Origin: Gammaproteobacteria bacterium
GTDB taxonomy: Bacteria; Pseudomonadota; Gammaproteobacteria; Pseudomonadales; Azotimanducaceae
Assembly (NCBI GenBank): GCA_009842245.1
Contig: VYFT01000029.1
Span: 1-37,609, forward strand
DNA: 37,609 nt
Direction of reading: 5' to 3'
Shown here: positions 6,943 to 15,622 of the stretch, piece after piece
Numbering within the stretch: position 1 is the stretch's first letter
How the letters are laid out: each line of letters starts with the position of its first letter
Translations under genes and position numbers: made by a program
Notes under the pieces: model-generated
Database searches by the model: none
What the model was told of the DNA's origin: nothing
Seen by the model: only the letters and a program-made list of their open reading frames with translations

Positions 6943-8655
6943 ATTAATTTAAGGCAGTTACTCACCGACAATCTCGACAAGAGTTTTGCCAGTTTAGGCG
7001 TTGACAATCCCCGCGCTCTAGTTTTTGCGACCGCGAACGAGGAATTTGGCGACTATCAAGCTAATGGAGCGATGGCGATCGCCAAAAGAGTCGGCAGGAA
7101 TCCACGTAGTGTTGCCCAAGAAATTGTCGACCAAGAGCCTCTCTCTAGCCTGAGTGCTGAACTCGAAATCGGCGGTCCCGGTTTCATCAATATCCGTCTA
7201 AACGACGCGTTCATCGGAGGTGCCGTGTCAGAACTGAGGCCACTTGAACAGGTCGACCAACCAGAACGCATCGTGATTGACTACTCTTCTCCGAACGTCG
7301 CCAAAGAACTTCACGTTGGGCATTTACGCAGTACTGTAATAGGTGATGCATTGGCGCGCTTGTTTGAATTTGTCGGACACACAGTCATTCGCCAAAATCA
7401 TGTTGGTGATTGGGGTACTGCTTTTGGTAAGCTGATCGCCTATATCGATAAGGAACAGTCAGCTGAAGACTTGACTGTTCAAGGTATTGAAAAGTTGTAC
7501 GTCGCGGCGAACGAGCAATTTGAAAAAGATCCAATCTTTGCCCAAATTGCGCGCCAAGAAGTCATAAAGCTACAACAACAAGATTCTGAGACTCTCGACA
7601 AGTGGAACCAAATCGTTCAAGCCTCGCTTGACCATGTGCAGCAAATTTACTCGATGCTAGACATTTCTCTTCAGTTGTCCGATGTGAGAGGAGAAAGTTC
7701 TTATAACCAAGATTTAGCCACGATTGTGGATGATCTAGATAAAGCAGGTATTCTTGAAGTTTCGGACGGTGCGAAGTGTGTCTTCGCCGAAGGATTCCTA
7801 CGTAAAGACGGCTCTCCGCTGCCTATGATCGTACAAAAGTCTGATGGCGGTTATCTCTACCACACGACTGACTTGGCTGCGCTCAAGCACCGCTCGAAAT
7901 CGTTGCATGCAAATCGAATCCTCTATCTCACTGATGCGCGACAGATTCATCATTTCCAACTTCTATTCGCCGTAGGTAAACTCGTAGGATACATCTCAAA
8001 CGATGTGATACCGGAGCATCTCGTGTTTGGTTCGGTATTAGACAAGAATAGCGAGCCATTCAGAACGCGGGGAGGAAATAACGTTCTGCTACGTGAATTG
8101 ATTCATGAAGGCATTGACCGAGCGTTGGAGATCGTACGGATCAAGAGTAGTCATTTGAGTCAAGATGAACAGGAAGAAATTGCTCGACTCGTTGCCGTAG
8201 GAGCGATAAAGTACGCGGATTTGTCGAAGAATCGTACGAATGACTACCGTTTCGATTGGGATGGAATGTTGTCCCTTGACGGAAATACCGCACCATACCT
8301 ACAGTACGCCCACGCTCGTATTTGTTCTATTTTCGCGCGAGCCGACTTAGATCTACAAGCACACCTAAGCCATGAAATTTCACTACAACACGTGAGCGAA
8401 AGAGCGTTAGCATTACGACTATTGAGATTCGCTGAGACACTTGAACAGAGTCTCGAGGAACGCAAACCTCACTATTTGTGCAACTATCTTTACGAGTTAA
8501 CAGTGCACTTTATGCGGTTCTACGAGAATTGCCCAGTACTCAAAGCAGAGAACGCAAGGATTCGGGAAAGCAGATTGTCTCTTAGCGCAAAAACTGCGCA
8601 GATACTGCGAGTAGGACTAGAGAACTTAGGTATTTCTTTACCGGTACGTATGTAA
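6943..8655 (+). CDS. argS: Arginyl-tRNA synthetase, probable ATT start
   Basis: ArgS charges tRNA-Arg with arginine. The first ATG in frame is at 7072 and would give 527 residues, beginning inside a conserved region. Reading upstream from it, the frame encodes FGDYQANGAMAIAKR and a typical ArgRS N-terminus. Codon ATT at 6943 aligns with the family's first methionine (INLRQLLTDNL against E. coli MNIQALL). That gives 570 residues, against about 577 in E. coli. No ATG, GTG or TTG lies in this frame between the upstream stop (TGA 6931-6933) and 7072. Other motifs are the HIGH-type ELHVGHLRS, VVIDYSSPNVAKE-like text, NHVGDWGT, and DLSKNRTNDYRFDWD. Function is firm; the start codon is inferred. Confidence 0.93.
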   Translation: MNLRQLLTDNLDKSFASLGVDNPRALVFATANEEFGDYQANGAMAIAKRVGRNPRSVAQEIVDQEPLSSLSAELEIGGPGFINIRLNDAFIGGAVSELRPLEQVDQPERIVIDYSSPNVAKELHVGHLRSTVIGDALARLFEFVGHTVIRQNHVGDWGTAFGKLIAYIDKEQSAEDLTVQGIEKLYVAANEQFEKDPIFAQIARQEVIKLQQQDSETLDKWNQIVQASLDHVQQIYSMLDISLQLSDVRGESSYNQDLATIVDDLDKAGILEVSDGAKCVFAEGFLRKDGSPLPMIVQKSDGGYLYHTTDLAALKHRSKSLHANRILYLTDARQIHHFQLLFAVGKLVGYISNDVIPEHLVFGSVLDKNSEPFRTRGGNNVLLRELIHEGIDRALEIVRIKSSHLSQDEQEEIARLVAVGAIKYADLSKNRTNDYRFDWDGMLSLDGNTAPYLQYAHARICSIFARADLDLQAHLSHEISLQHVSERALALRLLRFAETLEQSLEERKPHYLCNYLYELTVHFMRFYENCPVLKAENARIRESRLSLSAKTAQILRVGLENLGISLPVRM

Positions 8656-8658
8656 CGG

Positions 8659-9849
8659 TTACGTGCGTTTCGGAACGGTGTAGGTTCTCAGGTCTTGAAC
8701 GAAGTACCGTAAGTGTTCCAACCCGGTCTCTTCGGCCTCCAGACACCAAGTACGAAACTGCGTCAACATCTCGTCTGCATTCCCACTTCGTTTAGCCCAA
8801 ATAGCATTCAGCGACAATCGCAGTTCGTAGATACGTTTTAGCGCAGGGCTTCGCTTGGTTATCTGTCTGATGTGATTCTTATCGCGTTCATGGAGCACGC
8901 CTTCGTGTGCGCTCATAACTTTGCGACCTCGTCGCAACAACTTGCGAAAGTAGCTGTCAGCACCTTGGCGTTCTTGCTTGATCGTCGGGTGAACCACTTG
9001 ACGCGCGTAGGTGGACATTACTCGAAACCGGTCGTTGATAACTGCCCACAAAGTATCCATATCGATGGAGGACTTGCCGGAAACTGTAGTGACTACAGGT
9101 TGAGTGTGAACAGGTCTGGCTAGCTTGAAATAGCTCAGTATTCGAATGTAAAACCAACCAATGTCAAACTCCCAAGGTTTAACTGCAAAACGTGCGGAAT
9201 TTGGATAGGTATGATGGTTGTTGTGTAGTTCTTCACCACACAAAAAGATCCCGATCGGAAAGATGTTGCGGGAGTTATCTGGAGACTCAAAGTTTCGATA
9301 TCCGATTGCATGACCGATTCCATTGACTACCCCAGCGCCCCAAAAAGGAGTCCAAATCATTTGCAATGCCCAAATGACTACTCCGAAAATCCCAAACAGT
9401 GCGATGTCGATAAATAGAAGTGCCGTTACACCTTGCCAGGCGTACTTGGAATAGACATTACGTTCGATCCAATCGTCTGGAGTACCTTTACCGTAGCGTC
9501 TTATAGTCTCTTCATCAATCGCGTCTCGATAGTATTCAGCTCCTTGAAGCAGGATACTGTTCAACCCGTGAATTACTGGGCTGTGAGGATCTTCGTCTGT
9601 CTCTGTTTTTGCATGGTGTTTTCGATGGATAGCAGTCCACTCTTTCGTGATCATCCCCGTAGACATCCAAAGAACAAATCGGAAAAAGTGGCACAGTACC
9701 GGGTGTAAGTCAAGCGAGCGATGAGCCGAATGCCTATGCAAATATAAAGTGATTGCGACAAACGTGATATGGGTCGTTACTAAAAAATATACCAACGCCC
9801 AAGGCAGTGAGAATCCGACAACGCCGAACACCCAGTCAAATAAATCCAC
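8659..9849 (-). CDS. Acyl-CoA (delta-9) fatty acid desaturase
   Basis: This membrane di-iron enzyme inserts a double bond into saturated acyl chains, adjusting membrane fluidity. All three histidine boxes of the stearoyl-CoA desaturase family are present: HRHSAH near residue 38, HRKHH with the following DPHSP, and HNNHH in EELHNNHHTYPNSA. Several hydrophobic helices surround them. A charged C-terminal extension of about 120 residues matches the longer bacterial desaturases such as Pseudomonas DesB. The start is GTG 9849. Its stop is only a few bases from the argS stop, so the two genes converge with almost no room for a terminator. Confidence 0.93.
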   Translation of the reverse strand: MDLFDWVFGVVGFSLPWALVYFLVTTHITFVAITLYLHRHSAHRSLDLHPVLCHFFRFVLWMSTGMITKEWTAIHRKHHAKTETDEDPHSPVIHGLNSILLQGAEYYRDAIDEETIRRYGKGTPDDWIERNVYSKYAWQGVTALLFIDIALFGIFGVVIWALQMIWTPFWGAGVVNGIGHAIGYRNFESPDNSRNIFPIGIFLCGEELHNNHHTYPNSARFAVKPWEFDIGWFYIRILSYFKLARPVHTQPVVTTVSGKSSIDMDTLWAVINDRFRVMSTYARQVVHPTIKQERQGADSYFRKLLRRGRKVMSAHEGVLHERDKNHIRQITKRSPALKRIYELRLSLNAIWAKRSGNADEMLTQFRTWCLEAEETGLEHLRYFVQDLRTYTVPKRT

Positions 9850-10062
9850 TAAGTATGAACCCTTTTACTATTTGTTTAAAAATGAGATGAACATTCTCCT
9901 AAATGTAGCTCACGAACGTAAGCTGTGGGGAATAGAGGAATTGTATGTATAGGTGCGGTCGCGATGCATCGAAATTGTTCTTACAATGCAAGTACCAAAA
10001 TCGATTACACAACACACCGTTGGTCAGTGCCGACCTTAGTAGTTGTAACTTGGAGAATACAG

Positions 10063-10419
10063 ATGACTAAATCTCTGCACGTTGTAAAGATGCCTATCAA
10101 GGCAGCACTCAGATATCGAGCGATGTTCCATGGTGTTCGGATCCTACAAATTGTCGGCGCACCCTGGTTGTTCTACGTGTTTTTCATATATCGAGATGTC
10201 CACCTACTCCGCAAATTCGATCTTCCACCCGGATGTCTTTTTAGCGCACTCGACCAACAAGCTTGGTGGAACATTTCGCCAATGATTTTCCTTCTTATGG
10301 GAATTATTTTGTACTGGATGATAGTCTGGATTTTCCATGACCGGAAAAATGAAAGCGGGATCGTGAATCTAGTGAACAAGAACATCAATAGTGACGAGTT
10401 GGTCGAAGTCAAGATTTAA
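10063..10419 (+). CDS. Hypothetical two-helix membrane protein
   Basis: The 118-residue product is not one I recognise. The ATG at 10063 has GGAG about nine bases upstream. The same frame runs open to 9925, but the extra residues look non-coding. Two hydrophobic segments, near residues 28-45 (ILQIVGAPWLFYVFFIY) and 74-93 (ISPMIFLLMGIILYWMIVWI), are separated by about 30 residues. The basic N-terminus and charged C-terminal tail suggest both ends lie in the cytoplasm. It stands alone between divergent and downstream genes, with about 200 bases free on either side. No function is proposed. Confidence 0.55.
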   Translation: MTKSLHVVKMPIKAALRYRAMFHGVRILQIVGAPWLFYVFFIYRDVHLLRKFDLPPGCLFSALDQQAWWNISPMIFLLMGIILYWMIVWIFHDRKNESGIVNLVNKNINSDELVEVKI

Positions 10420-10608
10420 CAATATACCGTATTGAAGAAACGCAGACAATTGAAGTTGCTAACTCCACACGTCTGTCCAAAAGTATCGGTTAGTTCGTTG
10501 TTCAACCGCGTCTCTCCGACGACGAATTCACAAGCAGTTAGAATAGCTAGCTCTAGGTTATGCGCGAGTCTTAACGTGCTCAAAACGTAGGGAGAACAGA
10601 AAACCACC

Positions 10609-11151
10609 ATGCTCAATCGAAGAAAATTTACAATCGCATCCGCTTCTATTCCACTGTCCATCGTATTAACTCGGTCTTTGATCGGTCAAACAGATGAAGA
10701 GGCCGCGGAAGTCGACGCTGCCGAGACGGAAGAAGAGACAACTGAAACCGAAATTCCAGAGGAGCTTAAAACTTCCAAACTGATATATCTCACACCAATC
10801 AAATCAGACGGTGAAGAAAGCAAGTGTCAAGGCGAAGTCTGGTTCGTGTATATAGATTCGAAGATATACACGACCACTGCTACCGATGCGTGGCGCGCTG
10901 AAGCAATTCGTAAAGATCTCAAGGATGCGCGTATTTGGATAGGTGACTACGGAGTTTGGACTCGAGCAAAGGAAGAGTACAAAGAAGGACCTGAGCTCAT
11001 GATAGAAGGTTCGATCTATGACGACGAAGAAAAACTTCCTGAAATACTGGAAGCATTTACTGATAAATATGGTACTGGTCGATATCCGCGCGTTTTCAAA
11101 GAAGAGATCGAAGAGGAGAAACGAGTCGTGCTCGAATATGAGGTGAAATGA
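10609..11151 (+). CDS. Secreted protein, possible FMN-binding split-barrel fold
   Basis: The 180 residues begin with a twin-arginine-like signal (LNRRKFTIASASIPLSIVL), suggesting Tat export of a folded, perhaps cofactor-bearing, protein. A strongly acidic spacer follows at about residues 28-50. The rest, from KLIYLTPIKSDG through GEVWFVYIDSKIYTTTATDAW and DLKDARIWIGDYG, has the strand pattern of pyridoxamine-phosphate-oxidase-like FMN split-barrel proteins. That similarity is judged by eye and is tentative. Upstream of ATG 10609 lies AGGGAGAACAG. sseA starts four bases after its stop, so this gene may be the first of a set with sseA and mnmC. Confidence 0.65.
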   Translation: MLNRRKFTIASASIPLSIVLTRSLIGQTDEEAAEVDAAETEEETTETEIPEELKTSKLIYLTPIKSDGEESKCQGEVWFVYIDSKIYTTTATDAWRAEAIRKDLKDARIWIGDYGVWTRAKEEYKEGPELMIEGSIYDDEEKLPEILEAFTDKYGTGRYPRVFKEEIEEEKRVVLEYEVK

Positions 11152-11155
11152 ACCC

Positions 11156-11974
11156 ATGCGAAATCCCGAGCAAAATTTAATCTCCGTAGATGAATTAGTC
11201 GCGATTCAAGACGACCCTAACACGGTTACATTTGACTGTAGTTACGAATTAACAAATCCGGATGCGGGCCTCAAAATATACACCCAAGGGCACATTCCGA
11301 ACGCGATTTTTGCTTACGTCACCGGAGACCTGGCCGAACCACCAGGTAAACGCGGTCGACATCCTCTACCCACGCGCGAAAAGTTTTTAGAGACTGTACG
11401 TTCCTGGGGAGTTAGCAACGACTCTCACGTGATTTCGTACGATCAAGGGCTTGCGATATTCGCGTGTCGACTATGGTGGATGTTTCGCTGGCTTGGACAC
11501 GAAAACGTATCAGTTCTGGACGGGGGCATGAGTGCGTGGAAAGCGTCTGGGCAACCGGTCAGCACTGATGTGAGCGCACACGGTCGCAGCACTTTTGAAG
11601 CTAAGACAGCACTAACGAGCCTTGTCGATGCCGAGGACGTCTTGAATCACAATGGAATTCTGATCGACGCCCGCGCCGAAAACCGATTTCGAGGAGAAGT
11701 CGAACCGATTGATCATACAGCAGGACACATTCCGGGTGCTATCTGCCGTCCGAGCAGTAAGAATTTAGACGAATCGTTCAAATTTACGCGAGATGGATCG
11801 AGATTTGACGTATTGACCGACGATGAAGAGGTAATCTGTTACTGTGGTTCGGGCATCAGTGCGACGCACAACATTCTGTCAATAATCCTTGCCGGACACA
11901 AAGAGCCTTCTCTATATTCAGGGTCCTGGAGTGAATGGATCGAAGACTCCTCTCGACCCATCGTTACCGGATGA
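11156..11974 (+). CDS. sseA: 3-mercaptopyruvate/thiosulfate sulfurtransferase
   Basis: This two-domain rhodanese transfers sulfane sulfur, typically from 3-mercaptopyruvate, to an acceptor thiol. The 272 residues include VTFDCSYEL, GHIPNAI, the linker region VSVLDGGMSAWKASG, and a second-domain repeat of AGHIPGAI. The active-site loop YCGSGISAT closely matches the CGSGVTA signature of mercaptopyruvate sulfurtransferases. The length is normal for SseA (about 280). Its TGA overlaps the ATG of mnmC in an ATGA junction, so the two are translated together. A supply of sulfur for tRNA thiolation upstream of MnmC is possible but not shown by the sequence. Confidence 0.92.
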   Translation: MRNPEQNLISVDELVAIQDDPNTVTFDCSYELTNPDAGLKIYTQGHIPNAIFAYVTGDLAEPPGKRGRHPLPTREKFLETVRSWGVSNDSHVISYDQGLAIFACRLWWMFRWLGHENVSVLDGGMSAWKASGQPVSTDVSAHGRSTFEAKTALTSLVDAEDVLNHNGILIDARAENRFRGEVEPIDHTAGHIPGAICRPSSKNLDESFKFTRDGSRFDVLTDDEEVICYCGSGISATHNILSIILAGHKEPSLYSGSWSEWIEDSSRPIVTG

Positions 11975-13731
11975 AATCAGCCGTCGCGCACTTCGTCGAC
12001 GGCAGACTCTTTTCACCTAAATTTAACGACTATTACGCGGCACGTGACCCCGTCGCGGAGACCGCTCACGTCCACATCCACCCAGCCAATCTCGTGGCGC
12101 GGATGAGCCGAGCAAACACGTTTACGATTTTTGAATTTGGATTCGGTGCGGGCATCAATTTGCTCGCGACCAGCACAGAGTTTCTCAAGCTCGCAAAGCC
12201 AAATGTTCGTTTACGATTCATCAGTTGCGAAGCGTTTCCACTTCAACACGACACTCTTCGTCAAGTGCACGATAACACAGCTATTGACAAGTCGTTGTCT
12301 CGTCGGTTACTAGATTTTTACCCACCACTAGTTTCTGGAATCTACCGGCAGCTGTTTGCAAACGACAGAGTCGAACTCACTCTAATATTTGCAGATATCG
12401 AAACCGCTTTGACCGAATTTGTAGATCAAGATTCGGTTGGCGTCGACTCTTGGATGTTGGACGGTTTCGCACCAGCTCGAAATCCACAGATGTGGGATGC
12501 CAAACTCATTCCAATCCTAGCACAGTGCACGAAAGCGAATGGCACGGTTACATCGTTTAGTTCGGCGGGTACCGTTCGCCGTAGTTTAGAAGACAACGGA
12601 TTTAGTGTTCAGAAGATCGAAGGGACGCCGTTTAAGCGACATACCTTACTCGCGACGCTAAACGAATCGAGATTGCAATCCACGGAACCACCGAGAAAAG
12701 TCACAATCGTCGGGGGTGGTTTTGCCGGTACAGCGACTGCACATGCGTTTGCAAGACGTGGCATTCAAGTTCAACTGATGACGCCAAGTGGAGGTGTCGG
12801 AGATGCTACTTCGAGTATTCCTACAGCCGTTCTACATCCCCGCTTGAGCGCAAGTATGGAAGAACCCGCATATTTTCGGACGCAAACTTACTTCTACGCC
12901 GCAGCTTTGTTGAGTCAGTATCTTCAACATGCGACTACAGGTGCGGTCCAAATTTCCAGTAAGAACATGGTAGCCAAACGATTAAAAGATATTGCTGACA
13001 CGTTAGGTAAGAATTGGGCAAGATGGCTCGACGCCGCAGATTGTCTCGAGCTCACTAACACGGAACAGGGATACGAATCAACTTTCTTTCCGAAATCGAT
13101 CGTTGTAAATGGCATAGAACTTTGTCGTTCATTTGTGGATCATCCCCGCATTGAAGTAGTCGCCAAAGAACTTTTCGCTCCGATAGACGATGAACTAACT
13201 ATTTATGCGACAGCCTCAACGTCGGTACTTGGAAAGACAGCTGAGGCATGGGAAGTTTTGACAATCGAGGGACAGATTGACACTTTTGCTCACTCGAACA
13301 ATAACGCGATACCTCGCCGAGTGCTAATTCAAGATGGCTACATCGTACCGACTGAATCCGCGTGTGTTGTTGGATCCACCTACGAATACACCCAATGGAA
13401 ACCAGGCTTAGCTACGAAGACCAACTTAGCGAAATTGCAACAAGTCACGAGCAGAGAACATTGGACGCACCTAGGAAAATTTCGTGGTTTGCGTACCGTT
13501 ACTTCCGATAAACTACCTATCGTAGGTCAAATTGATCGCAATCAATGGGTAAATCTCGCCCACGGGAGTGCTGGTACCGCGAGTACTCCCTTTTGTGCCG
13601 AGATTCTCGCAAGCCAAGTTTTCGGCGAACTCGCACCTGCATGGCAGGAGTGTTTAAGCATCATAAATCCAGATAGGTTTTCAGAACGTCAAATTCGTCG
13701 ACCTAATCCGTTTCTGCGACACAAACGGTAA
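11971..13731 (+). CDS. mnmC: Bifunctional tRNA 5-methylaminomethyl-2-thiouridine biosynthesis protein
   Basis: MnmC finishes the mnm5s2U modification of the wobble uridine. Its C-terminal FAD domain removes the carboxymethyl group and its N-terminal domain methylates the resulting aminomethyl group. From ATG 11971 there are 586 residues. The methyltransferase part has FEFGFGAGINLL near residue 50 and the active-site motif DGFAPARNPQMW. The oxidoreductase part starts at VTIVGGGFAGTATAHAFARR (about residue 243) and ends with the DAO-family FRGLRTVTSDKLPIVG. E. coli MnmC has 668 residues, so this one is compact but has both halves. The ATGA overlap with sseA fixes the start. Confidence 0.94.
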   Translation: MKSAVAHFVDGRLFSPKFNDYYAARDPVAETAHVHIHPANLVARMSRANTFTIFEFGFGAGINLLATSTEFLKLAKPNVRLRFISCEAFPLQHDTLRQVHDNTAIDKSLSRRLLDFYPPLVSGIYRQLFANDRVELTLIFADIETALTEFVDQDSVGVDSWMLDGFAPARNPQMWDAKLIPILAQCTKANGTVTSFSSAGTVRRSLEDNGFSVQKIEGTPFKRHTLLATLNESRLQSTEPPRKVTIVGGGFAGTATAHAFARRGIQVQLMTPSGGVGDATSSIPTAVLHPRLSASMEEPAYFRTQTYFYAAALLSQYLQHATTGAVQISSKNMVAKRLKDIADTLGKNWARWLDAADCLELTNTEQGYESTFFPKSIVVNGIELCRSFVDHPRIEVVAKELFAPIDDELTIYATASTSVLGKTAEAWEVLTIEGQIDTFAHSNNNAIPRRVLIQDGYIVPTESACVVGSTYEYTQWKPGLATKTNLAKLQQVTSREHWTHLGKFRGLRTVTSDKLPIVGQIDRNQWVNLAHGSAGTASTPFCAEILASQVFGELAPAWQECLSIINPDRFSERQIRRPNPFLRHKR

Positions 13732-13810
13732 TTTGTGACGAAAACATCGACTCCATGCAAAATTTAATGTTTCGTTTCTATTCGAACACCCTGTGGAGAG
13801 GAATCTATTC

Positions 13811-15574
13811 ATGAGACGCATCGTAGCAACCTTACTTCTCGCCTTACCCATTTTGTTACTCGGTTCCTGTTCTCGAGAAACTACACCCGAAGCTCCAGAC
13901 GAAGTAGAAGGAAACGAAAATGTAGCAGTTAGCACATTAGATGTAGATACGCATCTAAAGATTCTGTATTGGCAAGGACCAACAACACTGAATCCCTATC
14001 TGTCCAGTGGTACCAAAGATATCGAGGCCGCTTCAATCGTTCTTGAACCGTTGGCACACCACGATGTTGATGCAAACATGGTACCGATATTAGCGACGGA
14101 GATACCGACAAAAGAAAACGGTGGACTGGCAGAAGATCGTACGAGCATCACTTGGCATTTAAGGCAGGACATTGTTTGGTCCGATAACACACCGCTAACC
14201 GCAACCGATGTAGTCTTTACATGGGAGTACTGCACAGCTGAAGGTGGTGGTTGTACTGCAATAGACTCTTTTCGATACGTGGAAAGGGTCGTTGCAATAG
14301 ATGATCACACAGTACGAATCGAATTCGTCAAACCAGCACCCTACCCGTATGGCCCGTTTGTGGGTTCTGTGAGTCCAATTCTTCAGCGCGAGCAGTTCAA
14401 GGACTGTCTTGGCGCTCGCGCAAAAGAGTGTACAGACCAAAATTTTTACCCCATTGGTACAGGTCCTTTTCGAGCACTCGAGTTCAAGGCAAATGACACG
14501 GTACAGTACATTGCCAATACACTGTATCGGGACGAGGGTAAACCTTTCTTTCAGACTGTTGTGATCAAAGGTGGTGGCAATGCCACCTCAGCTGCACGTA
14601 CCGTACTACAAACGGGTGAGTTCGACTATGCATGGAATTTACAAGTTGAACCTGAAATTCTAGAGAGCATGAGAGGTGCCGGAAAAGGCGAGATTCTCAC
14701 AGGTTTCGGTTCCCAAGTGGAACGGATTATGGTAAACCAGACCAATCCAGATCCAAAGCTCAATGAGGAGCAACGTTCGGTCTACATGGATGGTAAGAAT
14801 GCACACCCATTTCTATCTGATATCAATGTTCGACGCGCCCTGACGTTAGCGATCGACCGACAAATTCTGGTCGATGTCCTCTACGGTGTATCGGGCCGCC
14901 CTACATGTAACGTGATACCGCTTCCGGAAAAGTATGTTTCGACAAACAACGACGACTGTTTAACACAAGACATTGAAGAGGCAAATAGGATTCTCGATGA
15001 AGCCGGTTGGGTATTGGGTTCGGATGGGGTTCGCGCGAAGGATGGAATACGTTTAAGTCTGGTTTATCAGACTTCTACAAATTCGGTAAGACAAAGCACT
15101 CAGTCGCTTATAAAAGACTGGTGGCAACAAATTGGCGTCGAAACTGAGTTACAGAACTTTGACGGCGGCGTGTTCTTTAGTACTGACGCTGCAAATCCTT
15201 TCACTTTAACGAGATTTTACGCGGATGTGCAAATGTATACTAATAGTTTTGAAGGAAACGATCCTTCAAATTACGTCGAGAGTTGGAAGTGTGGAAATGT
15301 CCCCGGACCCCACAATTCGTGGGTTGGTTCGAACATCTCTCGTGGTTGCTCCGAAGAAGTCGACGCGCTTCTTGACGCTTTATCTGAAACATTTGACGCA
15401 ACCGAACGGGTCGAAATTATTAAACAACTTAACGACAAGGTAGTTCAAAATGTATGGGAGATTCCCTTGATCCACCGTGCTAGAGTATCTGCGAGAGCTA
15501 ACTCGTTAAAAGGCTTCGAATTGAACGGCTGGGATTCTGAAATCTGGAGCATTGCAGACTGGTATCGAGAGTAG
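13811..15574 (+). CDS. Peptide ABC transporter substrate-binding lipoprotein
   Basis: This extracytoplasmic protein of the SBP_bac_5 (OppA/DppA) family captures peptides or similar solutes for the two permeases that follow. From ATG 13811 it has 587 residues. The signal peptide ends in the lipobox LLLGSC, so it is a lipoprotein. Typical family features are TTLNPYLSSGTKD near the start, SITWHLRQDIVWSDNTPLTATDVVFTW split over the second hundred residues, YPIGTGPFRALEF, and FLSDINVRRALTLAIDRQ. The upstream GTG at 13793 lies next to the ribosome site GGAGAGG, which instead serves ATG 13811. The substrate cannot be read from the sequence. Confidence 0.93.
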   Translation: MRRIVATLLLALPILLLGSCSRETTPEAPDEVEGNENVAVSTLDVDTHLKILYWQGPTTLNPYLSSGTKDIEAASIVLEPLAHHDVDANMVPILATEIPTKENGGLAEDRTSITWHLRQDIVWSDNTPLTATDVVFTWEYCTAEGGGCTAIDSFRYVERVVAIDDHTVRIEFVKPAPYPYGPFVGSVSPILQREQFKDCLGARAKECTDQNFYPIGTGPFRALEFKANDTVQYIANTLYRDEGKPFFQTVVIKGGGNATSAARTVLQTGEFDYAWNLQVEPEILESMRGAGKGEILTGFGSQVERIMVNQTNPDPKLNEEQRSVYMDGKNAHPFLSDINVRRALTLAIDRQILVDVLYGVSGRPTCNVIPLPEKYVSTNNDDCLTQDIEEANRILDEAGWVLGSDGVRAKDGIRLSLVYQTSTNSVRQSTQSLIKDWWQQIGVETELQNFDGGVFFSTDAANPFTLTRFYADVQMYTNSFEGNDPSNYVESWKCGNVPGPHNSWVGSNISRGCSEEVDALLDALSETFDATERVEIIKQLNDKVVQNVWEIPLIHRARVSARANSLKGFELNGWDSEIWSIADWYRE

Positions 15575-15622
15575 TACTATTTACCGATAGTGTAATTCCA
15601 GTGCACACAGGGTGACTTCCAA

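Noticed and set aside
9925-10062. Upstream extension of the two-helix membrane protein
   Set aside because: The extra residues have no coding character, and the ribosome site sits before ATG 10063.
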